A stretch of 64,000 nt of DNA, taken from contig CALDUT010000008.1 in assembly GCA_937924775.1 (NCBI GenBank), positions 62,001 through 126,000 on the forward strand. The letters are read 5' to 3'. The notes beneath the pieces were generated by a model. That model had not been told where the DNA came from, searched no databases, and was given only the letters and a program-made list of their open reading frames with translations. Made by a program: the position numbers and the translations under genes. Source of the stretch: an uncultured Gemmata sp. GTDB taxonomy: Bacteria; Planctomycetota; Planctomycetia; Gemmatales; Gemmataceae. The stretch's first letter is position 1. Each line of letters begins with the position of its first letter. Of this stretch, positions 8,033-16,840 are shown in pieces.

Positions 8033-9394
8033 ATGCTCACAGTTCACGTCCGCATCACCGACGCCCAGACGTACCGCCCCACCCCGGTCCGCCTGCGTAT
8101 CAGCAGCCGCGACGGGCAAGAATTCCCCCCCCTGGGTCGCTCGCCAGAATTCCCCACCGGGCGCAATGAAGATGTCGGCGGGCACGTCCGCTGCGGCCAG
8201 GAACGCTGGTGGTACATCGACGGAACTTGCGAAATACCACTTCCCGCCGGTGTGCCGCTTCGCATCCAAGTGGCGAAAGGGCCTGAATTTACGCCGATTG
8301 ACGACACCGTCACGCTCGGTCCGGGGCAAATCTCCCTGCGCCTGGCCATCAGTCGCTGGACGAATTCCCGGATCGAGGGTTGGCAAACGGTCGATGCCCG
8401 CTGCCATTTCCTCGCCCCGCATGCCGCATGGCTCGAAGCCCAAGCGGAAGATATTGCCGTAGCCAACCTGCTAGCCGTGCCGCAACCATTTCTGGCCCAC
8501 GATGGCCAAACGTATATCACCGTGCCGAACCTGCTCGCCTTCAGCGGGCAGGTTCCTGCCCTCGCACGCGACGGCTGTTGTGTGGTTGTCAACACTTTCA
8601 ACACACACCCGGTGTTGGGGAAAGTCGCCTTATTGCATACCCATCGTCCAATTTTTCCACTCACTTTTGGCGGCCTCGATGATACCGACGATTGGGGCAT
8701 CGCCGACTGGTGCGATCAGTGCCACCGTAAGAAGGGACTGGCGGTGTGGAGCGAACCATTCGAACCCGCCGGCGGCCTTGTGGGGGGGGAAGCCCTGGTC
8801 GCGGCGATTCTGGGCCAAATCGATGCTTTGGAAATCACCGCTGGGCCGCGGAAAAACCCGCTGTTGCCGTGGGTGTACCGCCTGTGGGACGCCGGGGTCT
8901 TCCTGCCACTGGTGGGGGCCAGCGGCAAAGAGAGCAACCACACCGCCCTAGGAACGATGCGGACCTACGTTCGCGGCGCAACGTGGGTTGAAGCTATTCG
9001 CTGCGGCTCAACCTTTGTGACAGCCGGGCCGTTATTGTCGTTAACTGCCGACGGTCAGCGGGTCTGCGCGTCCGGCCGGTTCCGCGGCGAATCGGTCACG
9101 GTCGAGATTGTCGCCAACGGGCAGGTGGTGGCCACCGGTAGTGGTACGGTCGAAGCCATGGTGCCGCCGGGGTGGGTGGCGGCCCGTTGCACCCAACCGG
9201 CCTTCGCGCATACGTCGGCTGTGCCAATCGGTTCACCGGTCCGGCACGCCGCCGCGGTTGTGGTTTTGCGGAAACTGGTAGAACAAACCCGGGAGTGGAT
9301 CGAAACGCAGGGTCGATTCACACAACCGAAGCGAAAACAGGCCCTTCTGGAACGCTGTGCGGCCGCGATGCAGAAACTTGCCGACAATCATTGA
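8033..9394 (+). CDS. CehA/McbA-like PHP-fold protein with degenerate metal site
   Basis: This 453-residue protein has a beta-rich N-terminal domain (about 1-105) and then a PHP-like metallohydrolase region. It aligns by eye with planctomycete CehA/McbA-like proteins: GWQTVDARCHF at 116-126 replaces the usual GW.GDLHVH, followed by the family's AED.AVANLL. Further on, WCDQCHRKKGLAVWSEPF replaces the usual ...WTHPF, then IDALEI. At least two metal-ligand histidines are therefore missing (Arg123 in DxRxH and Glu for His in SEPF). It may be a non-catalytic homologue. There is no signal peptide. The 3' end overlaps a strong terminator stem. Confidence 0.65.
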   Translation: MLTVHVRITDAQTYRPTPVRLRISSRDGQEFPPLGRSPEFPTGRNEDVGGHVRCGQERWWYIDGTCEIPLPAGVPLRIQVAKGPEFTPIDDTVTLGPGQISLRLAISRWTNSRIEGWQTVDARCHFLAPHAAWLEAQAEDIAVANLLAVPQPFLAHDGQTYITVPNLLAFSGQVPALARDGCCVVVNTFNTHPVLGKVALLHTHRPIFPLTFGGLDDTDDWGIADWCDQCHRKKGLAVWSEPFEPAGGLVGGEALVAAILGQIDALEITAGPRKNPLLPWVYRLWDAGVFLPLVGASGKESNHTALGTMRTYVRGATWVEAIRCGSTFVTAGPLLSLTADGQRVCASGRFRGESVTVEIVANGQVVATGSGTVEAMVPPGWVAARCTQPAFAHTSAVPIGSPVRHAAAVVVLRKLVEQTREWIETQGRFTQPKRKQALLERCAAAMQKLADNH

Positions 9395-9420
9395 CAATCG
9401 GAATTGTCGGGCAAGTTTTC
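9377..9420 (+). terminator. Rho-independent terminator
   Basis: CTTGC-CGACAAT pairs with ATTGTCGGGCAAG (one bulged base), followed immediately by TTTTCTT. The left arm lies inside the last codons of the 8033-9394 gene, so its stop codon sits in the loop. Confidence 0.8.
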
Positions 9421-9460
9421 TTGTCTGTACTGTTTGATCTGATGAAAATTCTGTTCTGAT

Positions 9461-9466
9461 TATAAT
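9461..9466 (+). promoter_or_regulatory. Candidate -10 box for the histidine kinase gene
   Basis: A perfect TATAAT lies in an AT-rich 130-bp stretch, 87 bp before the histidine kinase start. No good -35 box is visible at 16-18 bp, so this rests on the -10 match and position only. Confidence 0.35.
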
Positions 9467-9552
9467 TCGCTCTTGAACGAGTTCTTCTCTTTCTTATAAG
9501 CTTTTTACAATTAGTCTATTGAGTCTTTTGCTCTCACACTCTCTTAGTGACT

Positions 9553-11157
9553 ATGATGGTGCCTGTGATGTTGCCACCCACTTCAGAAGATGGAACGACA
9601 GAACACCGCTTACGCCAGGCAGAACAGCAATTGCTTGTTCATGTGGAAAATACCCCGCTCGCCGTGATCGAATGGTACGCCGACATCCGCGTGCGACGTT
9701 GGAATTCCCAAGCGGAAAAGCTTTTTGGCTGGACTGCGGCCGAGGCTATCGGTCGAACGGCTTATGAACTGAACCTGATCAATGATGAGAACGGGGACTC
9801 GGTCGATCGCCTGCTCGCCGAAGCCCGCGCCAGTCGGCTGACGCGTAGCATGGTGACCATGCCCACGCGGACCAAATCCGGCCGCCAGATTTGGTGCGAA
9901 TGGTACATCTCGGTTCTGACCGACGAATCGCAAACGATCGTTTCTGCTTTGTCGTTGATATTGGACATCACCCAACAGCGGGCGGCCGCAGAGGCGTTGG
10001 CTGTCAGTGAAGCCCGCATGCGGGTGGCTCTCGCGAGCGCGAAAATGCTGGCGTGGGATCTCGATTTGGTCACAAATACGTGGATAACCACCGTCGATAT
10101 TCCAACGTTTTACGGTATCGAACCCGGCCCTGACTATAGCAACCCGGAAGCCGCGTTGTCGGCCATCCACCCCGACGATGTTCCTCAGGTACTCGCTGGA
10201 AGACAACGGGCAATTGCTACCGGCGAACCGATGCACTACGAGTTCCGCGGCCGCGTGCCGGCTGCCGATGGCTACCCGCGCTGGTTCGTTACCCGTGGGC
10301 AAGTGCTCCACGATGAGAACGGATGCCCGCGGCGTTTGGTCGCTGTCACCACCGACATAACCGACTCCAAACGGCTGGAAGCGGAGCGCGAAATCCTCAA
10401 GCGGCAACTGCAAGATGCGCAGCGCTGGGAAAGCCTGGGCGTTCTAGCGGGGGGAATCGCCCACAATTTCAACAACATTCTCACGGTAATACTGGGGAAC
10501 GCGGAGTTGGTCGGCCGCGAATTGGCTCCCGATTCACCGGCCCGGCAGTGCTTAAAACAGATTGAACAGGCCTCTCGACGGGCTGCCGATGTGTGTCGGC
10601 AAATGCTGGCATATGCCGGGCGAACGCCGAGTGTGTGCATTGAAATCGATCTGTATGAGTTGGTGCAAGAATCGATCCCGCTGTTGGCGATTCCGGCGCA
10701 GAAGTGCACCATCGGTGTGGAACTGGCCAGCCCGATTGCTCGCATCAGTGCTGATCCCCTGCATGTCCAGCAGGCCATAATGAATCTTGTCACCAATGCT
10801 GCCGAAGCGATGGGGGAGTCGGCGGGGGAGATCCGGATCCGGTTGTGGGAGGAGGAGATTGTTCCGGGAATTGTGGATTCCGGATTCTATCTGACCCCCG
10901 CGCCAGGGCGTTATGTTGTGCTGATGGTTGCCGATACGGGCGAAGGTATCCCGCCGTCGATCCGTTCGCGGATTTTTGAGCCGTTTTTCAGCACCAGGTT
11001 CGCCGGCCGCGGGCTGGGCTTGGCGGCCGTTTTGGGAATTATGCGGGCCTACAAAGGCGGTATTCACATCACCACTGTTGAGGGGCAAGGAACGAACTTT
11101 TCGCTCTACTGGCCGGTGTCCCCCGGGCCTGGCGACCTCGCCGTTGCTGCCGCCTGA
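9553..11157 (+). CDS. PAS-PAS sensor histidine kinase (cytoplasmic)
   Basis: This 534-residue protein has no membrane segment. The first PAS domain spans roughly residues 26-140 ([27 protein letters not shown]) and the second 155-270 (a PAS-fold-3 type with HPDD). The kinase core follows. The H box is [11 protein letters not shown] with His304, the N box [10 protein letters not shown], then G1 VADTGEGIP, the F box IFEPFFSTR and G2 [13 protein letters not shown]. The HNFNN form of the H box is typical of NtrB-like orphan hybrid-type kinases. It should autophosphorylate and pass phosphate to an unlinked response regulator; none is adjacent. ATG codons at 9553 and 9556 and a GTG at 9547 are all possible starts. 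Confidence 0.9.
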   Translation: MMVPVMLPPTSEDGTTEHRLRQAEQQLLVHVENTPLAVIEWYADIRVRRWNSQAEKLFGWTAAEAIGRTAYELNLINDENGDSVDRLLAEARASRLTRSMVTMPTRTKSGRQIWCEWYISVLTDESQTIVSALSLILDITQQRAAAEALAVSEARMRVALASAKMLAWDLDLVTNTWITTVDIPTFYGIEPGPDYSNPEAALSAIHPDDVPQVLAGRQRAIATGEPMHYEFRGRVPAADGYPRWFVTRGQVLHDENGCPRRLVAVTTDITDSKRLEAEREILKRQLQDAQRWESLGVLAGGIAHNFNNILTVILGNAELVGRELAPDSPARQCLKQIEQASRRAADVCRQMLAYAGRTPSVCIEIDLYELVQESIPLLAIPAQKCTIGVELASPIARISADPLHVQQAIMNLVTNAAEAMGESAGEIRIRLWEEEIVPGIVDSGFYLTPAPGRYVVLMVADTGEGIPPSIRSRIFEPFFSTRFAGRGLGLAAVLGIMRAYKGGIHITTVEGQGTNFSLYWPVSPGPGDLAVAAA

Positions 11158-11278
11158 TCGACCTGAGTTGACCGCAAGACCGAGGTTCCAAGTTCTCGGA
11201 GGGGCTTGTGCTCCCGTGAACGTCAATGCCGTGAAGTTGGCTTGCCAATAGGCTGCAGGGAGGTGAGGTTTCCGCACT

Positions 11279-11746
11279 TCAACGCGGTTGATTCACCAGG
11301 CTGACGTGAACACTCCCGCTTTCTTGAATTTGTTTGATCGTCACCGGGGCCGACGGTTTCCGACCGGGTTGCACATAGTACACTAACACTTCCCCCGGAT
11401 CGGCTTCCGGGACGCGGTGTTGCGGTAAAACGAGGCGGCCTTCGCGTTCTCCGGGCATCTGCACCATCCAGCGGCCATTACCGGGCAAAGCATACAGGGA
11501 CAAAGTTCGGGTTCGTTCGTCGAAATTGATGCGATCGAGTTGGGGGGGGGGCAATTCGGGACGATGGGGCATCCACGCCGGGTCGTACAGCCCCACCGCG
11601 TGCGGGGGCGGTTCAAGGCCCGGTGGCGGTGGCGTGCCACAGCCTAGCAAACCCACCGACAAAACTGCTAGCGCCGCCATCCGCATCCACCGTCGGCAAG
11701 AACCACGCTGGCCCCAGCCCCCTTGGGTTATCCGTAACACGCTCAT
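11279..11746 (-). CDS. Small putative lipoprotein
   Basis: This 155-residue protein has a basic N terminus, a hydrophobic stretch and a lipobox ending in GLLGC (Cys36), so it should be lipid-anchored and exported. The mature part is Pro-rich at first (GTPPPPGLEPPP). It then forms a small beta-rich domain with RTLSLYALPGNGRWMVQMPG and VLVYYVQPG. I do not recognise the family. The frame is open to 11878, but GGAGGG lies just before the ATG at 11746 and that start gives a normal lipoprotein signal. It is convergent with the histidine kinase gene and divergent from the sigma factor gene. Confidence 0.7.
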   Translation of the reverse strand: MSVLRITQGGWGQRGSCRRWMRMAALAVLSVGLLGCGTPPPPGLEPPPHAVGLYDPAWMPHRPELPPPQLDRINFDERTRTLSLYALPGNGRWMVQMPGEREGRLVLPQHRVPEADPGEVLVYYVQPGRKPSAPVTIKQIQESGSVHVSLVNQPR

Positions 11747-12136
11747 GATCGACCCTCCGTGGGCAGCGGAAATTCTGATATCATCGGTACTTATTGCAAC
11801 AACCCAACGGCCATTGGGGTTGCCCCCCTCGGTGGCGGCGGAATCGTCCAGTGCTATCCCTGTGATGTACCGTGACAATCGCCGCGAGGCAAGCCAAAAG
11901 GCAGTACCGGCCCACTGCCTCCTTTATCAGGATACCATAAGAATTGCCGGGGTTTGCACTGATTCACCATCCGCGGTGGCTTTTTGTCAACAAAAAATTA
12001 CGGACCTGAAAGCCCGTCAGGAGGCATTACCTCTGAGACGGTGTTTCCCGGTTCGTGGCCGGATTGGGCTCTGGGTTGTTGGGCCACTAAAGTTCGGCCA
12101 GGTGACTTGCTGCGAAACATCGATCGGAGTGGCGAA
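11747..12136. other. Divergent intergenic region upstream of the ECF sigma gene
   Basis: About 390 bp lie between the lipoprotein gene (-) and the ECF sigma gene (+). The plus frame is open from 11984 but looks non-coding before 12137. A palindrome at 11981-11996 is annotated separately. Just before it, CCATCCGCGGTGG is followed by TTTTT and could fold as a weak terminator-like hairpin. Confidence 0.5.
11981..11996. promoter_or_regulatory. A/T-rich palindrome upstream of the ECF sigma gene
   Basis: TTTTTGT-CA-ACAAAAA is a perfect 7-bp inverted repeat with a 2-base centre, 140 bp before the sigma gene start. It could be an operator for either divergent gene; function is inferred from symmetry and position only. 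Confidence 0.3.
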
Positions 12137-14134
12137 ATGGCCGTAGCCGTTGTCGGCAGGATTCGTGAACTCTTCGACCATCTGCGGGTGTCTCCGCATG
12201 CCGATGGTGAACTGCTGACGCGGTATCGGCTTCACCGCGATCAGGAAGCCTTTGGCTTCTTGGTGCGGCGGCACGGCCCGATGGTGTGGGGAGTCTGCCG
12301 GCGGGTGTTGCGTGACACCCACGCGGCCGAAGATGCCTTCCAAGCGACATTTCTGGTGCTCGCCCAGAAAGCCGATGCGGTTCGCCCGCCCGAACGGCTG
12401 GGGGCGTGGCTGTATGGTGTCGCCTATCGCACCGCGCTGAAGGCTCGCGGCCGCGCTTCCCGACAACAGCGAACCGAGCGGCACTACGCATCGGAAAAAC
12501 TTATTTCGCAACAACTTAATAACGATTCCGCTGAACTGCCGCAACTCCTCGACGAACAATTGCTCGCGTTACCGACGAAGTACCGCGAGCCGTTGGTACT
12601 GTGCGTGTTGCGAGGCTTGAATAAAGCGCAAGCCGCAGCGGAATTGGGCCTGGCCGAAGGTACGGTATCTAGCCGCCTCGCCCGAGCGCGGCAGATGTTG
12701 CGTCAACGGCTGGAACGTCGCGGAGTGACGGTCCCCGCGGGAGCGTTGAGCGTGGCGTTGTCGGCGGAAACCCTCGCGGTGGCGGTTCCGGTCGCCCTCA
12801 CGGTTCAAACGATCGAAGCGGCCGGCGGTGATGCGCTGATCCGCCCGGCTGTTCAACTTCTGGCCCACGAGGTGATGCGTTCTATGACTCTACTGAAACT
12901 GAAATCCTTGGGAGCCATGGCGCTGATGGTGGCTCTCTCAGGAAGCGGCATCGGCCTGTACACGCTGCACGCCGATGAGAAAAAAAACAAGCCGGCCGGC
13001 GACAAACCCGCGGTTCAACCGGAAAAGCCAAGCCAAAAACCGGCCAAGTCCGCCACACCCGACGGAGAAAAACCCGCCACACCCGCCGCGGGGCGCAAAG
13101 CCGGTGGCAAGGTGGCCAGTGTCGATACCCAAGCCAATACCCTCATGCTCGCCATCAAAGGCGATAGCGGCATTGTTGAGCGGTTGGTGAAGGTGGCTCC
13201 GGATGCCAAGGTATTCATCGACGGGAAAGAAGCCCGGCTGGCCGATGTGCCGCAGAATTCCACCGCGACTGTCCTGCTGACCATCGACAAGGAAGGTGAA
13301 TTACCTACGGCAATCGAGGTTCGTATCACCGGTTCCATCGTCCGCGGGATTGTTGCCAAAGTCAGTGGGAACAAGATCGTCCTGGAAGGCGAAAAGACCG
13401 CCCGGACCTTCCCTCTGACAGCCGAGGCTAAAGTGATCGTCAACGGTCAGGCAGCGAAACTGGCCGATGTGCCCGCCGGCAGCAAAGTGACCATCACCCT
13501 GACCGCCGACGAATCTGCGGCCCTCGCCGTGGTTGCCGGCGGGGAAAAACCCGGTGACAAGCCTCCCCTCAGCGGGAAGATCACTGCCGTGGATGTCGCG
13601 GCTCGTACCATCGCGCTGGCTACCAAAGGTGAAGGAGGCCAAGGAGTTACGATCAAACTGGCCGACAATGCCAAAATCCTCGTCGATGGCCACAACGCGA
13701 AACTCGACGCGGTGCCCAAAGGCGCATGGGCATCGTTCGCCCTCGTGTCGGCCAAAGAGGGCCAGCCGCGGGAGGCGAGCGTCGTAATTGTTCACGGTCC
13801 TACTGTCAACGGCACCATCCAGCAGATCGACCGCGGGAGCATCACCATCAAAACCGAGAAGAATGATCGTGTCCTGCAACTGTTGCCTACGACGAAAGTC
13901 TCGATCAACGGGCAAGACGCGAAAGTCACCGATCTCAAAATCGGCGATCGCGTCCAACTGACACTCTCAGCCAACGAAACCGCCGCGGTGCTGATCGCCA
14001 CAGGAAAGAAGGTGACCGACGGTGATAAACCCAAGCCCAGCCCCGCCGACAAACCCCAACCCAACGCTGGTGAAAAAATCAAACCCAAGCCCAACCCCCC
14101 CGGCAAACCCAACCAGGATCCGGAAGACGAATAA
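12137..14134 (+). CDS. ECF sigma factor with membrane-anchored beta-repeat C-terminal extension
   Basis: This 665-residue protein is a fusion. Residues 33-105 are sigma region 2 (RDQEAFGFLVRRHGPMVWGVCRRVL then DAFQATFLVLAQKA). Residues 138-190 are region 4, with the helix-turn-helix NKAQAAAELGLAEGTVSSRLARAR. A membrane helix follows near 254-275 (LKSLGAMALMVALSGSGIGLY). After a Lys/Pro linker come four or five repeats with VNGQ/VDGH/IDGK-AKLADVP motifs (about 320-640), then a Lys/Pro tail. ECF sigmas direct RNA polymerase to regulon promoters. Here the extension could act as a built-in anti-sigma or sensor beyond the membrane. Long-tailed ECF sigmas are known from Gemmata relatives. GGAG eight bases before the ATG supports the start; no separate anti-sigma gene is adjacent. 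Confidence 0.88.
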   Translation: MAVAVVGRIRELFDHLRVSPHADGELLTRYRLHRDQEAFGFLVRRHGPMVWGVCRRVLRDTHAAEDAFQATFLVLAQKADAVRPPERLGAWLYGVAYRTALKARGRASRQQRTERHYASEKLISQQLNNDSAELPQLLDEQLLALPTKYREPLVLCVLRGLNKAQAAAELGLAEGTVSSRLARARQMLRQRLERRGVTVPAGALSVALSAETLAVAVPVALTVQTIEAAGGDALIRPAVQLLAHEVMRSMTLLKLKSLGAMALMVALSGSGIGLYTLHADEKKNKPAGDKPAVQPEKPSQKPAKSATPDGEKPATPAAGRKAGGKVASVDTQANTLMLAIKGDSGIVERLVKVAPDAKVFIDGKEARLADVPQNSTATVLLTIDKEGELPTAIEVRITGSIVRGIVAKVSGNKIVLEGEKTARTFPLTAEAKVIVNGQAAKLADVPAGSKVTITLTADESAALAVVAGGEKPGDKPPLSGKITAVDVAARTIALATKGEGGQGVTIKLADNAKILVDGHNAKLDAVPKGAWASFALVSAKEGQPREASVVIVHGPTVNGTIQQIDRGSITIKTEKNDRVLQLLPTTKVSINGQDAKVTDLKIGDRVQLTLSANETAAVLIATGKKVTDGDKPKPSPADKPQPNAGEKIKPKPNPPGKPNQDPEDE

Positions 14135-14139
14135 TTCAC

Positions 14140-14166
14140 AACTGACCAACAATTGTACACACGCGG
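14140..14166. repeat. 27-bp direct repeat, copy 1
   Basis: This copy is identical to 14225-14251 (offset 85 bp). The unit begins AACTGACCAAC, contains CAATTG and TGTACA palindromes and ends ACACACGCGG. It starts six bases after the ECF sigma stop codon. Confidence 0.9.
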
Positions 14167-14195
14167 CGGCGGTGAGGAGCCGGTGAGGATTTCCT

Positions 14196-14211
14196 CCGCG
14201 GATCGCCGCGG
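14196..14211 (+). terminator. GC-rich hairpin downstream of the ECF sigma gene
   Basis: CCGCGG-ATCG-CCGCGG forms a 6-bp stem 62 bp after the sigma stop and lies between the two copies of the 27-bp repeat. It has no T tract, so termination is only a guess. Confidence 0.35.
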
Positions 14212-14224
14212 CGAACACCTGCCA

Positions 14225-14251
14225 AACTGACCAACAATTGTACACACGCGG
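14225..14251. repeat. 27-bp direct repeat, copy 2
   Basis: This is an exact second copy of 14140-14166. The sequences on both sides of the two copies differ, so the repeat boundaries are sharp. Confidence 0.9.
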
Positions 14252-14618
14252 GGATGGCCGAAGGGTTGTCTCCGCGTGTTGCGCTGACCAGCTTCTCCAT
14301 GCCGATCAACCTGCACTGCGGAGCTGTCCAGTTTTTGGTTTCTGTCGTTCTTGAGTTGGCCTGGCGGCAGAGCCGGCGTTACAGTAGCGTGTGTTCGATC
14401 ACGCCCGCGTCTGACGCGCCCCGTTGGTCATCCGCCCGGCGAATTCTGGCAACAACGCTTTGACATCCGCCCAAAAGACGTTATCCTGCGGGAGTTCCGC
14501 CTCATGGTCTCAGGCTCGCGGTGGAACTCCTCTCCGGTCTTCGGACAACATTGGTTTCGCTCCGGTTGAACCGATCGGTGGATTTCTCCCATTTCGCCCT
14601 CTTTCCGAGGTGGTCGCA

Positions 14619-14921
14619 ATGACGACAGTTGAGCATGGTGAACTGCAGGTTGTGGTTCCAGTGGGGTTTCTTTTGGCAGAAGCGCAGGAAGTGACCGTAT
14701 CGGTGAATCGTCCCGGTGGTGAACCGCTGCCGGTGCGTCTGAAACTGGTACCGGCTCGCCCCATTGACGAACCCACACCAATGGCGGCTGGCCGCGTGGA
14801 GGCGAATGGTTCTCCAACCTCCGCTGCGACCACGCTACCGCGATCCACGCCCTGGTCGAAAGCGAGCCGCCGGGCCTTAGACGAGGTGTACGGTGAACCC
14901 GAATATGGTGGCGGGGATTGA
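14619..14921 (+). CDS. Small hypothetical protein
   Basis: This 100-residue protein has no recognised family. The first 45 residues alternate hydrophobic and polar residues like a small beta sandwich (LQVVVPVGFLLAEAQEVTVSV, PVRLKLVPARP). The rest is Thr/Ser/Pro/Gly-rich and probably disordered, ending EPEYGGGD. There is no signal peptide or membrane helix. The ATG at 14619 has GAGGTGG six bases upstream, which decides against the longer frame. A strong terminator at 15010-15037 follows. Confidence 0.55.
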   Translation: MTTVEHGELQVVVPVGFLLAEAQEVTVSVNRPGGEPLPVRLKLVPARPIDEPTPMAAGRVEANGSPTSAATTLPRSTPWSKASRRALDEVYGEPEYGGGD

Positions 14922-15009
14922 GCCACATCCCCCGGAGCTCCTCTGGGCCCGAACGGCCGCACTGCCGCTACAACCGAGCTGTTCAGGCGACAAATCAGCA
15001 GACACAATG

Positions 15010-15044
15010 GAGGGGACCGGCGGCTACCGGTCCCCTCGACGCTT
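15010..15044. terminator. Strong bidirectional terminator hairpin
   Basis: GAGGGGACCGG and CCGGTCCCCTC form a perfect 11-bp stem with a CGGCTA loop. On the plus strand GACGCTTTT follows. It lies between the 14619-14921 gene (+) and the end of the POT transporter gene (-). Confidence 0.8.
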
Positions 15045-15079
15045 TTCCGGTACGTTGAATGGGTCGACAGGCCGCCTTC

Positions 15080-16666
15080 TTACTCCGCCGCGGCCACGTC
15101 CCGCCGGGTTTCATCCAGCGTGGGCGACGAACGTGCTTTGTTGAAGCGGCGGGCCACTACAAAGAACACCGCCGCGACCACCAGCATCCCCACTGTCAGG
15201 AACAGGAAGTAGTCGCCGGCGTTTGCGAATTTCGGCACTTCAAACAACTCGATACCAAACAGGCGGAACGTACCCGGCTTGCCGGGGTACATCTGCGTGA
15301 CCGGAGTGGCCACGAACATGTTCGCGGCCCCCACGGTCACCAGCCACAACGACGTTACGAAGCTCTTCATCGCTTTGGGCGCCGCAGTGAAGGCCAGTTC
15401 CAAACCCGTTACCGAAATGAGAATTTCAGCCACGGTGATCACCACAAATGCCAGAACTTGCCAGAGGATCGACACCTTCTGAATGCTGCCATCGGGTTGC
15501 ACCGCAGCATAGCCGGCCACCGCGTGAATCCCCATACATCCCGCTGTCAGAATGAAACCGGCGATCATCTTGTCGGTGGGGCGAATCTTGAAACCTTGGC
15601 GGTCCAAATAGACATACAGCATGTTCATCAAGGGCACAAACAACACAATGAACAGCGGGTTGAGAGCCTGAATCGAGTCGGGGGCAATGCGGAATCCGGC
15701 CACGTTCAAATCGAGGTAATCTTCGGCGAAGTAAATCCAGGTACTGGCGTGCTGATCGAAAATCGCCCAGAAGAACATGACGAGGAAGAACAAGCCAAAC
15801 ACCTGACCGACGACTTTCCACCGCGCCGCTCGAATTTCGGGAGAAACCGGCGAGCGATCGATCACTTCTACCGCGTAATACTTCTTGCCGGCAGCGAAAA
15901 AGCCCAAGGCCACCACCATCAGAATCGCCGGGAACATGAAAGCGGCCAGATATCCCCTTTGCGGATCCGCCGGGATGCCGGTTTCCGGATCGACTTGCCC
16001 AAACGTATCGCGCAGCCACGGGCAGATGATGGTGGACAAAAACGAGCCAATATTGATCGCTACATAGAACCACGCGAACGCCTGGCTGCGGAGCTGCTCC
16101 TGGCCAGGGCGCTGTTGGTCGTAGGTCAGCCCCATCAGGGTGGAGATGTTCGGTTTGATAATCCCGCTGCCCAGGGCCAGGAGCACCAAAGCGCCATACG
16201 TCAGGTATTCCACCGACAGACCGACGACGAATTGTCCGATGATGTAGGGAATCGCAAAAAGAACAATCGTCCAATATTTCCCCAAAAAGCGGTCGGCGAT
16301 CACCCCGCCGAGCAAACTGGAGAAATAGCACCCCGCGACATACAAGTGGACGAGTTTGCTGGCTTCGTCGCGGGTGTAGAGAAACACATGCACCAGATAG
16401 AGCGTCAGCACCGCTTTCATCCCGTAGAAGCTCGCCCGTTCAGCGAGTTCGCCACTGAAGATGAACCAAAACCCTTTGGGATGGGTGGTGGGGACCCCCG
16501 GGGCTGCGGCAGCGATTTCGGCAGCCCGGCCGTCCCAGGCTGCAGCCGGGGCTTCGGCAGGCCGCCCATCGAGGGTTGATGCCCTGATGGTCTGGGACTC
16601 GGAGTCGGCCGAAGCCGATGCCGTGGATTCGCCCGGTGGTGTGAGGGTGTTTTCTTCGTTGGCCAC
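15080..16666 (-). CDS. POT/PTR2-family proton-dependent peptide transporter
   Basis: This 528-residue inner-membrane transporter of the major facilitator superfamily has 12 or more hydrophobic helices. The PTR2 signature is visible as GELAERASFYGMKAVLTLYLV (the ExxERxxYYG type), then LGGVIADRFLGKYWTI and ALGSGIIKPNISTLMG. The family imports di- and tripeptides or related solutes with protons. The N terminus carries about 60 extra residues rich in Ala, Ser and Glu before the first helix, longer than usual. The start is a GTG at 16666 preceded by AGAGG. The gene is divergent from the SMP-30 gene and ends near a strong terminator. Confidence 0.9.
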   Translation of the reverse strand: MANEENTLTPPGESTASASADSESQTIRASTLDGRPAEAPAAAWDGRAAEIAAAAPGVPTTHPKGFWFIFSGELAERASFYGMKAVLTLYLVHVFLYTRDEASKLVHLYVAGCYFSSLLGGVIADRFLGKYWTIVLFAIPYIIGQFVVGLSVEYLTYGALVLLALGSGIIKPNISTLMGLTYDQQRPGQEQLRSQAFAWFYVAINIGSFLSTIICPWLRDTFGQVDPETGIPADPQRGYLAAFMFPAILMVVALGFFAAGKKYYAVEVIDRSPVSPEIRAARWKVVGQVFGLFFLVMFFWAIFDQHASTWIYFAEDYLDLNVAGFRIAPDSIQALNPLFIVLFVPLMNMLYVYLDRQGFKIRPTDKMIAGFILTAGCMGIHAVAGYAAVQPDGSIQKVSILWQVLAFVVITVAEILISVTGLELAFTAAPKAMKSFVTSLWLVTVGAANMFVATPVTQMYPGKPGTFRLFGIELFEVPKFANAGDYFLFLTVGMLVVAAVFFVVARRFNKARSSPTLDETRRDVAAAE

Positions 16667-16840
16667 GTTGAAAACCTCTGGGTTTGCGGAACTCTCAGAC
16701 AGGTGAAAGCGATCTTACACACGACACTCACAAGAGGCACGCGGATTCTTCCAACCGCTTGTTCTCGCCGCCGGTTCGGATACCATGTTGCCGTGTGGGG
16801 TTTCGCCATAAGTAATGAAAATTTGATGAGGAGGCCTCTC

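Larger units (their letters stand above)
14135..14618. other. Noncoding stretch with long direct repeat
   Basis: About 480 bp show no good coding frame. The left part holds two copies of a 27-bp direct repeat with a GC-rich hairpin between them (both annotated separately), and a tandem GGTGAGGA pair near 14172. The right part has nothing I can name; the frame open into the 14619 gene looks non-coding before its ATG. Confidence 0.55.

Noticed and set aside
15059-16579. 506-codon plus-strand frame antisense to the POT transporter gene
   Set aside because: It is a shadow of the transporter's codon use in a GC-rich genome: His/Arg/Gln-rich, no ribosome site and no family, while the minus frame has clear PTR2 motifs and helices.
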